Source: Raskinella chloraquaticus (SeqCode)
GTDB taxonomy: Bacteria > Pseudomonadota > Alphaproteobacteria > Rhizobiales > UBA4765
Assembly: GCA_002365175.1 (NCBI GenBank)
Contig: DEZK01000012.1
Location: 1-64,000, forward strand
Reading direction: 5' to 3'
DNA: 64,000 nucleotides
The first letter of the stretch is position 1, and each line of letters starts with the position of its first letter. Positions 1 to 7,335 of the stretch are shown piece after piece. The translations under genes and the position numbers were made by a program. The notes under the pieces were generated by a model. That model searched no databases and was not told the DNA's origin. It saw only the letters and a program-made list of their open reading frames with translations.

Positions 1-21
1 GTGATCCCTCCCTCTCCGCCA
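1..21 (+). other. tRNA-Ser-like 3' end (gene end or attachment-site copy)
   Basis: The first bases read ATCCCTCCCTCTCCGCCA after a leading GTG. This closely matches the T-stem, acceptor stem, G discriminator and CCA of bacterial tRNA-Ser. The three bases before ATCCC do not fit a normal T-loop, so this may be a duplicated 3' end left by a tRNA-targeting integrative element rather than the true gene. The window edge prevents a decision, and no integrase is visible to the right. Confidence 0.35.
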
Positions 22-335
22 TTCACTCCTGTAAACTATTGTTTTGTATGGAATAATTGAGGCGCGCGCTTTGGCGCCCTACATTCCGCCCCACATTTGA
101 TCCCGGCATACCCCGGAACGCTTCGGCGCTTGTCAGTAGGATGATCTGGGCTTCAGTGCTCGTTGTCGCCGCTTGATGGCAGACGCTTGCGCGATTTCTT
201 CGCCCCTATCGGAGATAAATAGAAGGCCTCGCCAGAGAGAGTTCGCTTTCCTCGGAGCCGCCTTCGCACCCAGCGAAGGCGGCGAGGAGGGAAGCGGACG
301 AACGGGCTTTCCTTGGTGGGCAAGAGCAGTTGTTC
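22..335. other. Intergenic stretch, nothing assigned
   Basis: This is the space between the tRNA-like edge and the stop codon of the DUF3644 gene. Short open frames here have no recognisable product. A GC-rich inverted segment near 61-80 is too weak to call a terminator. Confidence 0.4.
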
Positions 336-1535
336 TCATCGGTACTTTTCGCCCTGCTCTTGGCAGTGCGCGCGCACCCCAGCAACCCAAGCGTCGTACC
401 AGACCCATGTCCCTTTGTAGTCGCCAGCACAGCCGAAATTTTTCGCCGCGCTCTTGGCGTCCAGCGCCTGCCACAGTTCGGTGTGGTGGTTGATCTTGAA
501 GTTGGGGAAGCCCTCACCGTTCATCATTTCAACGACTTGTGTAGGTGTATAGCGCTTCTTCTCAACTTCCTTCAGCAGAACTCGGTTGATCTCTTTCGCC
601 TCCTCTGAGTCGGCTTTCAAAAACTCTACGGCCAAATCTGCATTGGAAGCCCGGTTCCCCACTTTCGGAACAAATGCCACCCGGTAGGCGAATTGCGGGT
701 CAGCCTGCTCGGCTGGGCTTAGGCTATTGTGAAAAGTCTCCATCATCGTGCTGATGTTTGGCGGCAGAGAACTCGCCTTCTTTAATACGGCGCGTTGGTC
801 CGAACTGAATGTTACGAATTGGAGTGCGATCGGCAATCGCCGTTCAAGCCCATACTGAGCGCCGAATAGTGACTTGATGGCCTCGTTGAAGTTGATGCAG
901 CAGGCTTGCAATTTGGCGCTCACCGCATCGTCAAGGCGGCTCGTTGAGCGATGCTCGATCTCGTGTCTCAGCTCAATCAAGAAGTCGAGATTCTTTATTG
1001 CACCGGCTGGGATAGGGCACTGCGCATGACGCAAGCATTTGCCAAGCTCCCAATAACAATTCTCGCCTTGCTTGGTCTTCTGCACCGTTCCGCCTGCCTT
1101 GACGTGGCGGTAGTCGATGCCTTCGCGCCGAAACCACGCGTGCAGCAGATAGGTCCATGCGATGATGCTCGTCACAATGAAAAGCTCGGCGCGGAATGTT
1201 AGACCTGCGCCGTTGAAAATGTGAACGGCTGCGATCATCGCTTCTCGCGCCTTGATGAGCAATTCGTCTCCACGAATACTCAGGCCAGTCTGAGGGTCGA
1301 TGTCCGGCCATATCGCCAAAAAATCGGCAAGGGCTTCTGCTGAAGCGGCCTTAACAGCAGCGTGTTTCTGCCCTCTTCTGATTTCACCGATTGCCCTGTG
1401 ATTGATCGAGCGCGTCGGGCGAGTAAAATATGCTAGAATGTCCTGATCGTTTGGCCAGTCGCCCTTGGCAACCATAGCCTTTATCAAGGCGACTTCCCAT
1501 TTCTCCAGACTGTTCCCGCGCTTGCGTACCGGCAT
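336..1535 (-). CDS. DUF3644 domain protein with a HEPN-like RX4H motif
   Basis: This 399-residue protein has the N-terminal pattern of DUF3644 proteins (EKWEVALIKAMVAKGDWPND, then TRSINHRAIGEIRRGQ). An AAGGGGATAA segment precedes the ATG and supports the start. Residues R190 and H195 in ELRHEIEHR form an R-x4-H signature typical of HEPN nuclease domains. HEPN proteins are commonly RNases of toxin or defence systems, so a defence role is possible but is inferred. The gene stands alone between a tRNA-like edge and a second HEPN-like remnant, in a region of accessory character. No antitoxin gene is recognisable beside it. Confidence 0.7.
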   Translation of the reverse strand: MPVRKRGNSLEKWEVALIKAMVAKGDWPNDQDILAYFTRPTRSINHRAIGEIRRGQKHAAVKAASAEALADFLAIWPDIDPQTGLSIRGDELLIKAREAMIAAVHIFNGAGLTFRAELFIVTSIIAWTYLLHAWFRREGIDYRHVKAGGTVQKTKQGENCYWELGKCLRHAQCPIPAGAIKNLDFLIELRHEIEHRSTSRLDDAVSAKLQACCINFNEAIKSLFGAQYGLERRLPIALQFVTFSSDQRAVLKKASSLPPNISTMMETFHNSLSPAEQADPQFAYRVAFVPKVGNRASNADLAVEFLKADSEEAKEINRVLLKEVEKKRYTPTQVVEMMNGEGFPNFKINHHTELWQALDAKSAAKNFGCAGDYKGTWVWYDAWVAGVRAHCQEQGEKYR

Positions 1536-1587
1536 TTATCCCCTTTTCCCACTTTTGAACCGAAAAGCTGTCGCCGGGAGGAGCAAC

Positions 1588-1828
1588 CTATCCCTTCTGT
1601 TGCGAAGCAACCGCTGACAACGCCACTACCCATGACTTCAAATTCTGCGATGCCAATTTTCCGTCCCTTAGTTCTTTTTCACTATGCGCGACGTAGGTGT
1701 TCCTGAAGTCATTGACGGCGGCAACTTTGTCGAACAGCGCCCGCTTGCAGCCTCTCGAGGGTGACCGGCTCGTGCCTCTCCAGCTTGACGATCGCGTCGA
1801 TGCGGCTGGCGCGCTCCTCTTGTGGCAT
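1588..1828 (-). pseudogene. Frameshifted remnant of a HEPN-like protein C-terminus
   Basis: An ATG just after the arsH stop opens MPQEERASRIDAIVKLERH in one frame and ends early. A one-base shift gives KRALFDKVAAVNDF, then RNTYVAHSEKELRDGK, running to a TAG at 1588. R-N-T-Y-V-A-H is an R-x5-H HEPN-type signature. Similar tails occur, as I recall, at the ends of some helicase/restriction proteins, but I cannot name the parent gene. The two-frame coding character argues for a decayed gene; a sequencing error is possible. Confidence 0.45.
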
Positions 1829-1831
1829 GCC

Positions 1832-2596
1832 TTAACTCAGCTTTTGGGTTCCCGACAATGTTCCTTTCACATCGACGGCGCGGGTCAGGTTGACCCTCGC
1901 CGACAACTCCGCGGCCGTTTCCACACGTTCGCTGTAGCGATCGGTCAGGTGATCCGAGACATCGCGGGTGAGAAGCGTGAATTTGACCAGTTCCTCCATC
2001 ACATCGACGACGCGATCGTAATAGGCGGATGGTTTCATGCGTCCGGCGTCGTCAAATTCTTGAAAGGCTTTGGCGACAGATGACTGGTTAGGGATGGTCA
2101 CCATGCGCATCCAGCGGCCGAGAATGCGCATCTGATTGACCGCGTTAAAGGATTGTGAGCCGCCGCTGACCTGCATGAGCGCGAGCGTCTTGCCTTGTGT
2201 CGGCCTTGTCGCGCCAGAGTTAAGGGGTATCCAGTCGATCTGGGCTTTCAGGATTGCGCTCATCGCGCCGTGGCGCTCGGGCGAAGTCCAGACCTGGCCT
2301 TCCGACCAGGCCACCAGTTCCAGGAGGTCTTGCACTCGCGGGTGATCGTCAGGCGCATCATCGGGCAACGGAAGCCCGCTCGGATTAAAGATGCGCGGCT
2401 CGGCTCCGAGGTGTTCAAGAAGGCGCGCGGCCTCTTGCGTCAGGAGGCGGCTGTAAGATCGCGACCTTACAGAGCCGTAGAGCAGCAAAATGCGAGGTTT
2501 ATGCAATGATTGCAGCGGTTTTCGTCGTGCGCTTGTATCGGGCGTTGGCAATGCCTCGCTGAGAATGTTGGGCAGGGTAAGTTCGAGGTCAGACAA
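1832..2596 (-). CDS. arsH: ArsH, NADPH-dependent FMN reductase of arsenic resistance
   Basis: This 254-residue flavoprotein matches ArsH closely: RILLLYGSVRSRSYSRLL is the flavodoxin-like FMN phosphate loop, followed by GLPLPDDAPDDHP, SPERHGAMSAILKAQIDWIP and QVSGGSQSFNAVNQMR. ArsH enzymes oxidise trivalent organoarsenicals and act as quinone or azo reductases in the cytoplasm. I place the start at a TTG that overlaps the arsC stop (GTTGTCTGA), preceded by AAAGGCG. The open frame extends further upstream only as an out-of-frame shadow of arsC. The overlap implies translational coupling as the last gene of arsR-arsC-arsH. Confidence 0.9.
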   Translation of the reverse strand: MSDLELTLPNILSEALPTPDTSARRKPLQSLHKPRILLLYGSVRSRSYSRLLTQEAARLLEHLGAEPRIFNPSGLPLPDDAPDDHPRVQDLLELVAWSEGQVWTSPERHGAMSAILKAQIDWIPLNSGATRPTQGKTLALMQVSGGSQSFNAVNQMRILGRWMRMVTIPNQSSVAKAFQEFDDAGRMKPSAYYDRVVDVMEELVKFTLLTRDVSDHLTDRYSERVETAAELSARVNLTRAVDVKGTLSGTQKLS

Positions 2597-3011
2597 CGCG
2601 TTCGCCTTTCTGGTCTGTGACGATCTCGCCGTCTTCTTTCGTGAACACTCCGATGTTCGGATTGGGCAGAATGTCGAGCACCGCTTCGGACGGCCTGCAA
2701 AGCTTTGCTCCAATCGGCGTGACGACAATTGGACGATTGATAAGAATCGGGTTTCCAAGCATGGCGTCTATGAGTTCGTCATCGCTCCACTTGGGATCGC
2801 CGAGACCCAGCTCATCGTAAGGGGTCCCCTTTTGGCGCAGAAGATCGCGCGGGGTGATGTTCATGGCGCGGATCAGACCAATCAGATCTTCTCGGCTTGG
2901 CGGCGTCTTCAGATATTCGACAATCTGCGGCTCTTCACCGCTTTGGCGGATCATGGCCAGCGTGTTGCGGGAAGTGCCACAGGCGGGATTGTGAAATATG
3001 GTAATCGTCAT
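2589..3011 (-). CDS. arsC: ArsC, glutaredoxin-type arsenate reductase
   Basis: The 140-residue product starts MTITIFHNPACGTSRNTLAM, which contains the catalytic Cys of the glutaredoxin-linked arsenate reductase family (HNPxCGTSR). It ends with NPNIGVFTKEDGEIV. The enzyme reduces As(V) to As(III) in the cytoplasm using glutathione and glutaredoxin. The ATG follows an AGGAG-containing segment. The open frame continues upstream into a channel-like remnant, but family length and the ribosome binding site support the internal start. Its stop overlaps the arsH TTG start. Confidence 0.92.
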   Translation of the reverse strand: MTITIFHNPACGTSRNTLAMIRQSGEEPQIVEYLKTPPSREDLIGLIRAMNITPRDLLRQKGTPYDELGLGDPKWSDDELIDAMLGNPILINRPIVVTPIGAKLCRPSEAVLDILPNPNIGVFTKEDGEIVTDQKGERVV

Positions 3012-3160
3012 TTGCGTTCTCCTGCGGGTTTGCGGAAGCACAATCCGGCCAAGGCCGAGGGTGCCGATAAGCTGGGCCAAAACGAAGAGCGGGACCTTGG
3101 CAAGATTGCTGCCTGCAAACGTATCGGAGCCGACGATGGTTGCGCGCAAGGGTGCTGTCG
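3012..3160 (-). pseudogene. Remnant of an aquaglyceroporin (AqpS-like) C-terminus
   Basis: Directly upstream of arsC and in its frame, the sequence encodes SDTFAGSNLAKVPLFVLAQL followed by IGT. This resembles the end of major intrinsic proteins, where NPAVTxARxxTDTFAGI precedes xxVPxFxxAQLxGA. In rhizobia such as Sinorhizobium meliloti the operon order arsR-aqpS-arsC-arsH is known, with AqpS as the arsenite channel. Here only this short piece remains, with a stop codon just upstream. I infer an internal deletion of aqpS. Confidence 0.45.
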
Positions 3161-3204
3161 CGATGCCTCAGAGATAAGTCGTGGTGTAAGAGCACAACGC
3201 CCCA

Positions 3205-3537
3205 TCAGGCACACGCGGTCGATGTCTTGAAGACCGAGCCGCACAGCTCCCGCTGCCCCTGACAGCAATCCCAGGTCAGATAAGTCAGAAGCTGGTTCAT
3301 GCCGTTGAACTGCACGGCGTAGCGGATGAACCGCCCATGCCGGGTTGATACGATAAGCCCGGCACGATCTAGCTCCTTGAGGTGGAACGACGCTCCGGTG
3401 GGGCTGATCCCGACGGCTGCGGCAATATCCGAAGACGGAACGCCAGATGGCCCTGCCATGACCAAAAGACGGAATATCTTGATGCGATGCTCGTGCGCCA
3501 GCGCGCCCAGCATTTCAACGGCGAGATGGTCTTCCAT
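3205..3537 (-). CDS. arsR: ArsR-family arsenic-responsive repressor
   Basis: This 110-residue winged-helix protein carries the ArsR pattern MLGALAHEHRIKIFRLLVMA, the recognition region ISPTGASFHLKELDRAGLI and a beta-wing RHGRFIRYAV. The C-terminal WDCCQGQRELC holds a vicinal cysteine pair plus a third cysteine that could bind As(III), as in the rhizobial and Corynebacterium ArsR types. I use the ATG at 3537; an upstream TTG would fall inside the operator. It is the first gene of the operon, separated from arsC by the decayed channel gene, and probably represses itself through the inverted repeat at 3554-3577. Confidence 0.9.
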   Translation of the reverse strand: MEDHLAVEMLGALAHEHRIKIFRLLVMAGPSGVPSSDIAAAVGISPTGASFHLKELDRAGLIVSTRHGRFIRYAVQFNGMNQLLTYLTWDCCQGQRELCGSVFKTSTACA

Positions 3538-3553
3538 ACTGCAATAATACAAC

Positions 3554-3577
3554 AATAATTGTAATATTGCAATTATT
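3554..3577 (-). promoter_or_regulatory. ArsR operator, perfect 8+8 inverted repeat
   Basis: AATAATTG and CAATTATT are exact inverted copies separated by 8 bases. They lie 17-40 bases upstream of the arsR ATG in very AT-rich sequence that could also hold the -10 element. Autorepression by ArsR from such sites is the family norm. Confidence 0.7.
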
Positions 3578-3925
3578 TTGTCACATGGCGAACCTCGGAC
3601 TCGTTCGCACAGGCAGTCGGGGCGGCGTCGTGGTCAGTCGATCAGGCTTCCTGCACAGTGAACCCGGCTCCGCCTGCTTGGCCCGCCCGGCCTGATCATT
3701 CCAGGATCGGCCCCTCAGGCCCGCCGTGAAGGCGGGCGCAACTGTCGCACCCCGATACAGGTCCGGCGCCGATACATGACCTTGCTTCCCAACGCCGTTT
3801 GGGTGGATAGATAGAGACAGGGCGTTGGCTGAAAGGAAACGGGCTTGCGCGATAACCGCATGAGGGTTGGTGGCAGGCGGCCTTGGTTTGTAAGGTGCGC
3901 CAGTGTCCGCTCGAGCCATCGCTGG
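3578..3925. other. Intergenic stretch between arsR and the DUF3313 lipoprotein
   Basis: It holds the outer part of the arsR promoter and, further right, a small GC hairpin (CCCGCC, 5-base loop, GGCGGG at 3720-3736) without a T-run. Longer start options for the lipoprotein gene (TTG at 3845 after AAGGAAAC, ATG at 3860) also lie here. No other gene is recognisable. Confidence 0.4.
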
Positions 3926-4756
3926 ATGCGGCTGTCAATTGCGCTTCAGGCCGCCCTGCTTGCCGCCTCATGCGCGCAATCACCGCTAACGCGTAGCGGT
4001 TCGCTGTCGTCTTACGAGGGGCTTGAGCGCAGCGATGGGGTACTCACCCAGACCAAATTCCGCGTCAGCAAGGAACCCGTTCTCGCCGCCCGCACGGTAA
4101 ACCTCCTGCCGGTGGTGATTTCCGATGCGGCCCGCAGTTCCGGGTTGAGCGCCGAACAATACGCGCTTGTCAGCAACACCATCAATCGGGCGCTGTGCGC
4201 GGGCTTGAGCGAGCGCTTCCGCGTGGTGCTGTCATCCGAGCCGGCCGATCTGACGGTCCAGTCATTCGTCACCGCCCTCAGCCCGACCGATGTAGCAGCC
4301 GCAGGCGTCTCCAGCATCGCCAGCATTGGCGGCTCGGTCGCGGGCGCGGTCATCGGCGTGCCGCTGCGCGTTCCCCGCCTGCCGATCGGCCTCGGCGGTC
4401 TGTCGGTGGAAGCACAGGCCGTGACGAGCACCAAGCGCCAGCTCGCGGCCATGACCTGGGCGCGCGGCGCTGACGTCATCACCACGCGGGCGCGGGCCTC
4501 CGAGGAGGCCGACGCCTATGCGCTTGCCGCCGAGTTCGGCGGGGATTTCTCCTATTTGCTGGTGACGGGCGATGATCCGATCAAGCGCCCCGCTTTGGCG
4601 CTTCCCAGTGCAGCGAGCGTTGGTGAATTCCTCGGCTCTGATCCCAAGGAAGCGCTGTGCGGAACCTTCGGCCGCAATCCCGGCATTTCAGGCGTGCTTG
4701 GTGGCATTGTCGGCTTGCCGCCGAGCGCGACCGATGCCGGCGCCACCCGGCGATAG
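3926..4756 (+). CDS. DUF3313 family lipoprotein
   Basis: The protein matches DUF3313 throughout: LSSYEGLERSDGVLTQTKFR, LSAEQYALVSNTINRALCAGL, ADLTVQSFVTALSPTDVAAAG, VPRLPIGLGGLSVEAQAV and DAYALAAEFGGDFSYLLVTG. From the ATG used here the first 16 residues form a short lipoprotein signal ending in a cysteine (LLAASC). It is therefore probably anchored in the outer membrane or periplasm. A longer version from TTG 3845, which has a better ribosome binding site, would give an unusually long n-region. The family's function is unknown. It stands alone. Confidence 0.8.
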   Translation: MRLSIALQAALLAASCAQSPLTRSGSLSSYEGLERSDGVLTQTKFRVSKEPVLAARTVNLLPVVISDAARSSGLSAEQYALVSNTINRALCAGLSERFRVVLSSEPADLTVQSFVTALSPTDVAAAGVSSIASIGGSVAGAVIGVPLRVPRLPIGLGGLSVEAQAVTSTKRQLAAMTWARGADVITTRARASEEADAYALAAEFGGDFSYLLVTGDDPIKRPALALPSAASVGEFLGSDPKEALCGTFGRNPGISGVLGGIVGLPPSATDAGATRR

Positions 4757-5065
4757 AGCAGGGTTGGCCGATCAGTTCGCGGATTTTTGATCGCACCGGC
4801 GATTTTTATTAACCATGGCAGGCAAAGCATTAAACCGCGCTGATACCGCGCCCTGATCGAGTTTAGGCGCACTCTTTCTCGTCAAAACGCTGCGTTTGGA
4901 GCGATTCTGGACGGGCTATCCGACCTGTTTTCATAAAACCGTCGTTTGTTCCCTGACGAAAAAATAGCCCCGATTGCAAAGAGCCGCTTGCTAGCGGCCG
5001 GAAGCCGGCCTAATAGCCACAGTCTGGGATATGCTAAGCCCAGGCAAGGTCATGAGGAGACTATT
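4757..5065. other. Intergenic stretch, cold shock gene leader
   Basis: No coding sequence is recognised. Cold shock genes often have long untranslated leaders, and the AT-richer part from about 4920 probably holds the promoter and leader. I see no clear terminator for the preceding lipoprotein gene. Confidence 0.4.
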
Positions 5066-5278
5066 ATGGCTACAGGTACGGTTAAGTGGTTTAATTCGCA
5101 AAAGGGCTTTGGCTTTATTCAGCCCGATGGCGGTGGACCGGATGTTTTTGTGCATATTTCTGCGGTCGAACGCGCCGGTCTGCCGGGGCTCAATGACGGA
5201 CAGAAGATTTCATATGAACTTGTTGCGGATCGTCGCACGGGCAAATCTGCGGCGGACCAGCTTGTTGCAGTTCGCTAA
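5066..5278 (+). CDS. cspA: CspA-type cold shock protein
   Basis: The 70-residue product is a single cold shock domain. KWFNSQKGFGFIQ contains the RNP1 motif and DVFVHIS the RNP2 motif. It binds single-stranded RNA and DNA and acts as an RNA chaperone. The ATG follows GAGGAG at 5054-5059, and the length fits the family exactly. An earlier in-frame ATG would add 40 unrelated residues and is rejected. The gene is monocistronic. Confidence 0.95.
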   Translation: MATGTVKWFNSQKGFGFIQPDGGGPDVFVHISAVERAGLPGLNDGQKISYELVADRRTGKSAADQLVAVR

Positions 5279-5313
5279 TATCTAATCTGACCTTGCCGGC
5301 TAAAACTATCTTT

Positions 5314-5341
5314 CAGGGCTGAGACCAATGTCTCGACCCTG
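5314..5341 (+). terminator. Hairpin downstream of cspA
   Basis: CAGGGCTGAGAC and GTCTCGACCCTG pair with two internal mismatches around a CAAT loop, 36 bases after the cspA stop. There is no T-run, so termination is only suggested. Confidence 0.35.
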
Positions 5342-5531
5342 GAAGACCTGATATACAAGGCAATCGTCCGCGCGCCGGCTGGCTGAGTTCTGTTCTTTTC
5401 GCCAGCCCGCACGCTTCACTTTCATCACGCAATACCCTGCCGCTGCTCGTCACGAGTGGCGTCAGAGTTGCGCTGAACAAGCGCCACGACACCGTCGTGC
5501 GAGGCTCGCAAGCGCCGGGCGCTCTTGAGAG

Positions 5532-5575
5532 CATGCTGCGGAAAAGTGAAAACCGGTTTTTCCGATAACAGCATG
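5532..5575. repeat. Palindromic intergenic repeat of rhizobial type
   Basis: CATGCTG/CAGCATG and CGGAAAA/TTTTTCCG form nested inverted arms around GTGAAAACCGG. The core resembles the abundant intergenic palindrome of Rhizobiales (GAGCATGAT, CCGAAAAGTGGGAACCGG, TTTTCGG, ATCATGCTC). I see only this copy in the window. Confidence 0.5.
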
Positions 5576-5627
5576 TGAAAGCCATAAGACAAGAACAGTC
5601 TTCGCTGCCGCTTCAGCGCAATCTGCT

Positions 5628-7331
5628 CTAGCCGATCTCGCCCTTCAGCGAAGCCGCCATCACCATGGCGATGTCCGTGTCCGACAGACCGTAAAGCGCT
5701 CTTGCCATGTCTTCCGAAATGTAACCCAGCGCCAGATCGCGGCGGATGGCGGCTCTGTCGCGGCGTGTCACATCGCCATACCCGGCTCCACCCGGAAAGG
5801 CCATGACAACACGTCGGCCGCTCGGCACGAACTGTTTGCCCTTGCCCTTCATCGCCGTCCCGTCATCACGAACGATGGTGGTGGGCGCGCCTGGCGCTCC
5901 GCCGCGACGCCCGCGGGCGGGATGGTGGACGCGGTCGAACATCGCCTGAAAATCGAATTCATGTCCCTCGCGCGCGCCGACCTCCATGTATTGGCCAAGG
6001 CCGCCGCGAAACTGCCCCGCCCCGCCGCTGTCGGGGCGTAATTCCTTGCGCCAGATGATGACGGGGCCAACCTGTTCGGTGGCCTCGACCGGCATCGTCA
6101 TCACGCCTGAAGGAAAGGCGGTCGCCGACATGCCGTCAAGCGTCGGGCGGGCACCGGTCCCGCCGGAATTGAAGGTCAGCACTTCGGCCCGCCCCGCCCC
6201 CTCCGCCGCCGGCTGATCGCTGCGCGGGCGCAGCGAGAGCTGGAAATTGCACAGGCAGCCCGCCCCTTCCGCCGGCACCACTGCGGGCAAAATCTTGTCC
6301 AGCGCGTCATAGACCGTATCGGGCACCATATGGCCGATGATGTGGCGCAGCGCGACAGGCGCCGGATGCAGGGCGTTGACGATGGAATGTTCGGGTGCGG
6401 TGACATGAAAGGGCGCCAGAGACGCCGTGTTGTTAGGAATATCCGGCGCAATCGCGCATTTCAGCGCATAGCAGGAATAGGCCTTGGTATAGACCAGAGG
6501 GACGTTGATCCCCTTCTTGTCAAGGCCGCTGGTGCCCTCCCAGTCGCACAACACATGGTCACCGTTGAACGACACCTTGACGGCCAGAAGGATCGGCCTG
6601 TCATACCCATCGATCATCATGCTGCCGCTGGCTTCAGCCCTCGGCAGGGCACCGATGCGCGCCAGCGTCGCTTCACGCGAGTTCGTGAGGATGAATTCGG
6701 AAATACCGGTGAGATCAGCCAGCTGGAATTCGGTCATCATATCGCTGAGCCGCCGATGGCCGATATCGTTGCAGGTGGCGAGGGCGTAGATGTCGCCGAC
6801 CAGCTGATCAGGCTCACGCACATTGCCGCGGATGAGCCGGATGAGCGTCTGATCGACCGCGCCGCGCACCATCAGCTTCATGATCGGGATATAGAGCCCT
6901 TCCTCATAGACGGAATTGGCGTCGGCCCCGAAGCCGCGCCCGCCAATGTCGACGATATGCGCGGTGCAGGCGAAAAACCCCACCAGTCGCCCGTGATGGA
7001 ACGAGGGTGTGCAGACGGTGATGTCGTGCAGATGGCCGGTTCCCTCCCAAGGGTCATTGGTGATGTAGACATCGCCCTCATGGATATTGTCCCGGCCGAT
7101 GCGGCGGATGAAATGCGGCACCGCGTCAGCCATGGCATTGACGTGGCCGGGCGTTCCGGTGACGGCCTGCGCCAGCATGTCGCCATGCTCGTTGTAGACG
7201 CCAGCGGAGAGATCGCCGGCTTCGCGCACGCTGGTCGAAAAGGCCGTGCGCACCAGCGCCTGCGCCTGCTCCTCGACGACCGAGATCAGCCGGTTCCACA
7301 TCACCTGATAGGCGATTGTCGCGAGGCTCAT
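5628..7331 (-). CDS. hyuB: HyuB, hydantoinase B/oxoprolinase family subunit
   Basis: The 567-residue product belongs to the hydantoinase B family. It shows FSTSVREAGDLSAGVYNEHG near the N-terminus, then DVYITNDPWEGTGHLHDI, GGRGFGADANSVYEEGLYIP and the C-terminal GGAGYGDVTRRD. With HyuA it forms an ATP-dependent amidohydrolase acting on five-membered cyclic amides such as 5-oxoproline or hydantoins; the exact substrate cannot be told. I start at the ATG four bases after the hyuA stop. The open frame extends 131 codons further upstream, but that part is a shadow of hyuA. The length is typical. Confidence 0.9.
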   Translation of the reverse strand: MSLATIAYQVMWNRLISVVEEQAQALVRTAFSTSVREAGDLSAGVYNEHGDMLAQAVTGTPGHVNAMADAVPHFIRRIGRDNIHEGDVYITNDPWEGTGHLHDITVCTPSFHHGRLVGFFACTAHIVDIGGRGFGADANSVYEEGLYIPIMKLMVRGAVDQTLIRLIRGNVREPDQLVGDIYALATCNDIGHRRLSDMMTEFQLADLTGISEFILTNSREATLARIGALPRAEASGSMMIDGYDRPILLAVKVSFNGDHVLCDWEGTSGLDKKGINVPLVYTKAYSCYALKCAIAPDIPNNTASLAPFHVTAPEHSIVNALHPAPVALRHIIGHMVPDTVYDALDKILPAVVPAEGAGCLCNFQLSLRPRSDQPAAEGAGRAEVLTFNSGGTGARPTLDGMSATAFPSGVMTMPVEATEQVGPVIIWRKELRPDSGGAGQFRGGLGQYMEVGAREGHEFDFQAMFDRVHHPARGRRGGAPGAPTTIVRDDGTAMKGKGKQFVPSGRRVVMAFPGGAGYGDVTRRDRAAIRRDLALGYISEDMARALYGLSDTDIAMVMAASLKGEIG

Positions 7332-7335
7332 GGGT

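Larger units (their letters stand above)
5279..5627. other. Intergenic stretch between cspA and hyuB
   Basis: It contains the post-cspA hairpin and the palindromic repeat at 5532-5575. Small open frames in it have no recognisable product. Confidence 0.5.

Noticed and set aside
2490..3230. 246-codon plus-strand open frame over arsC and the arsH junction
   Set aside because: It is antisense to arsC, which matches its family fully. No ribosome binding site or domain is evident.
5313..5585. 90-codon minus-strand frame between cspA and hyuB
   Set aside because: It spans the cspA hairpin and the palindromic repeat, and its product resembles nothing known.
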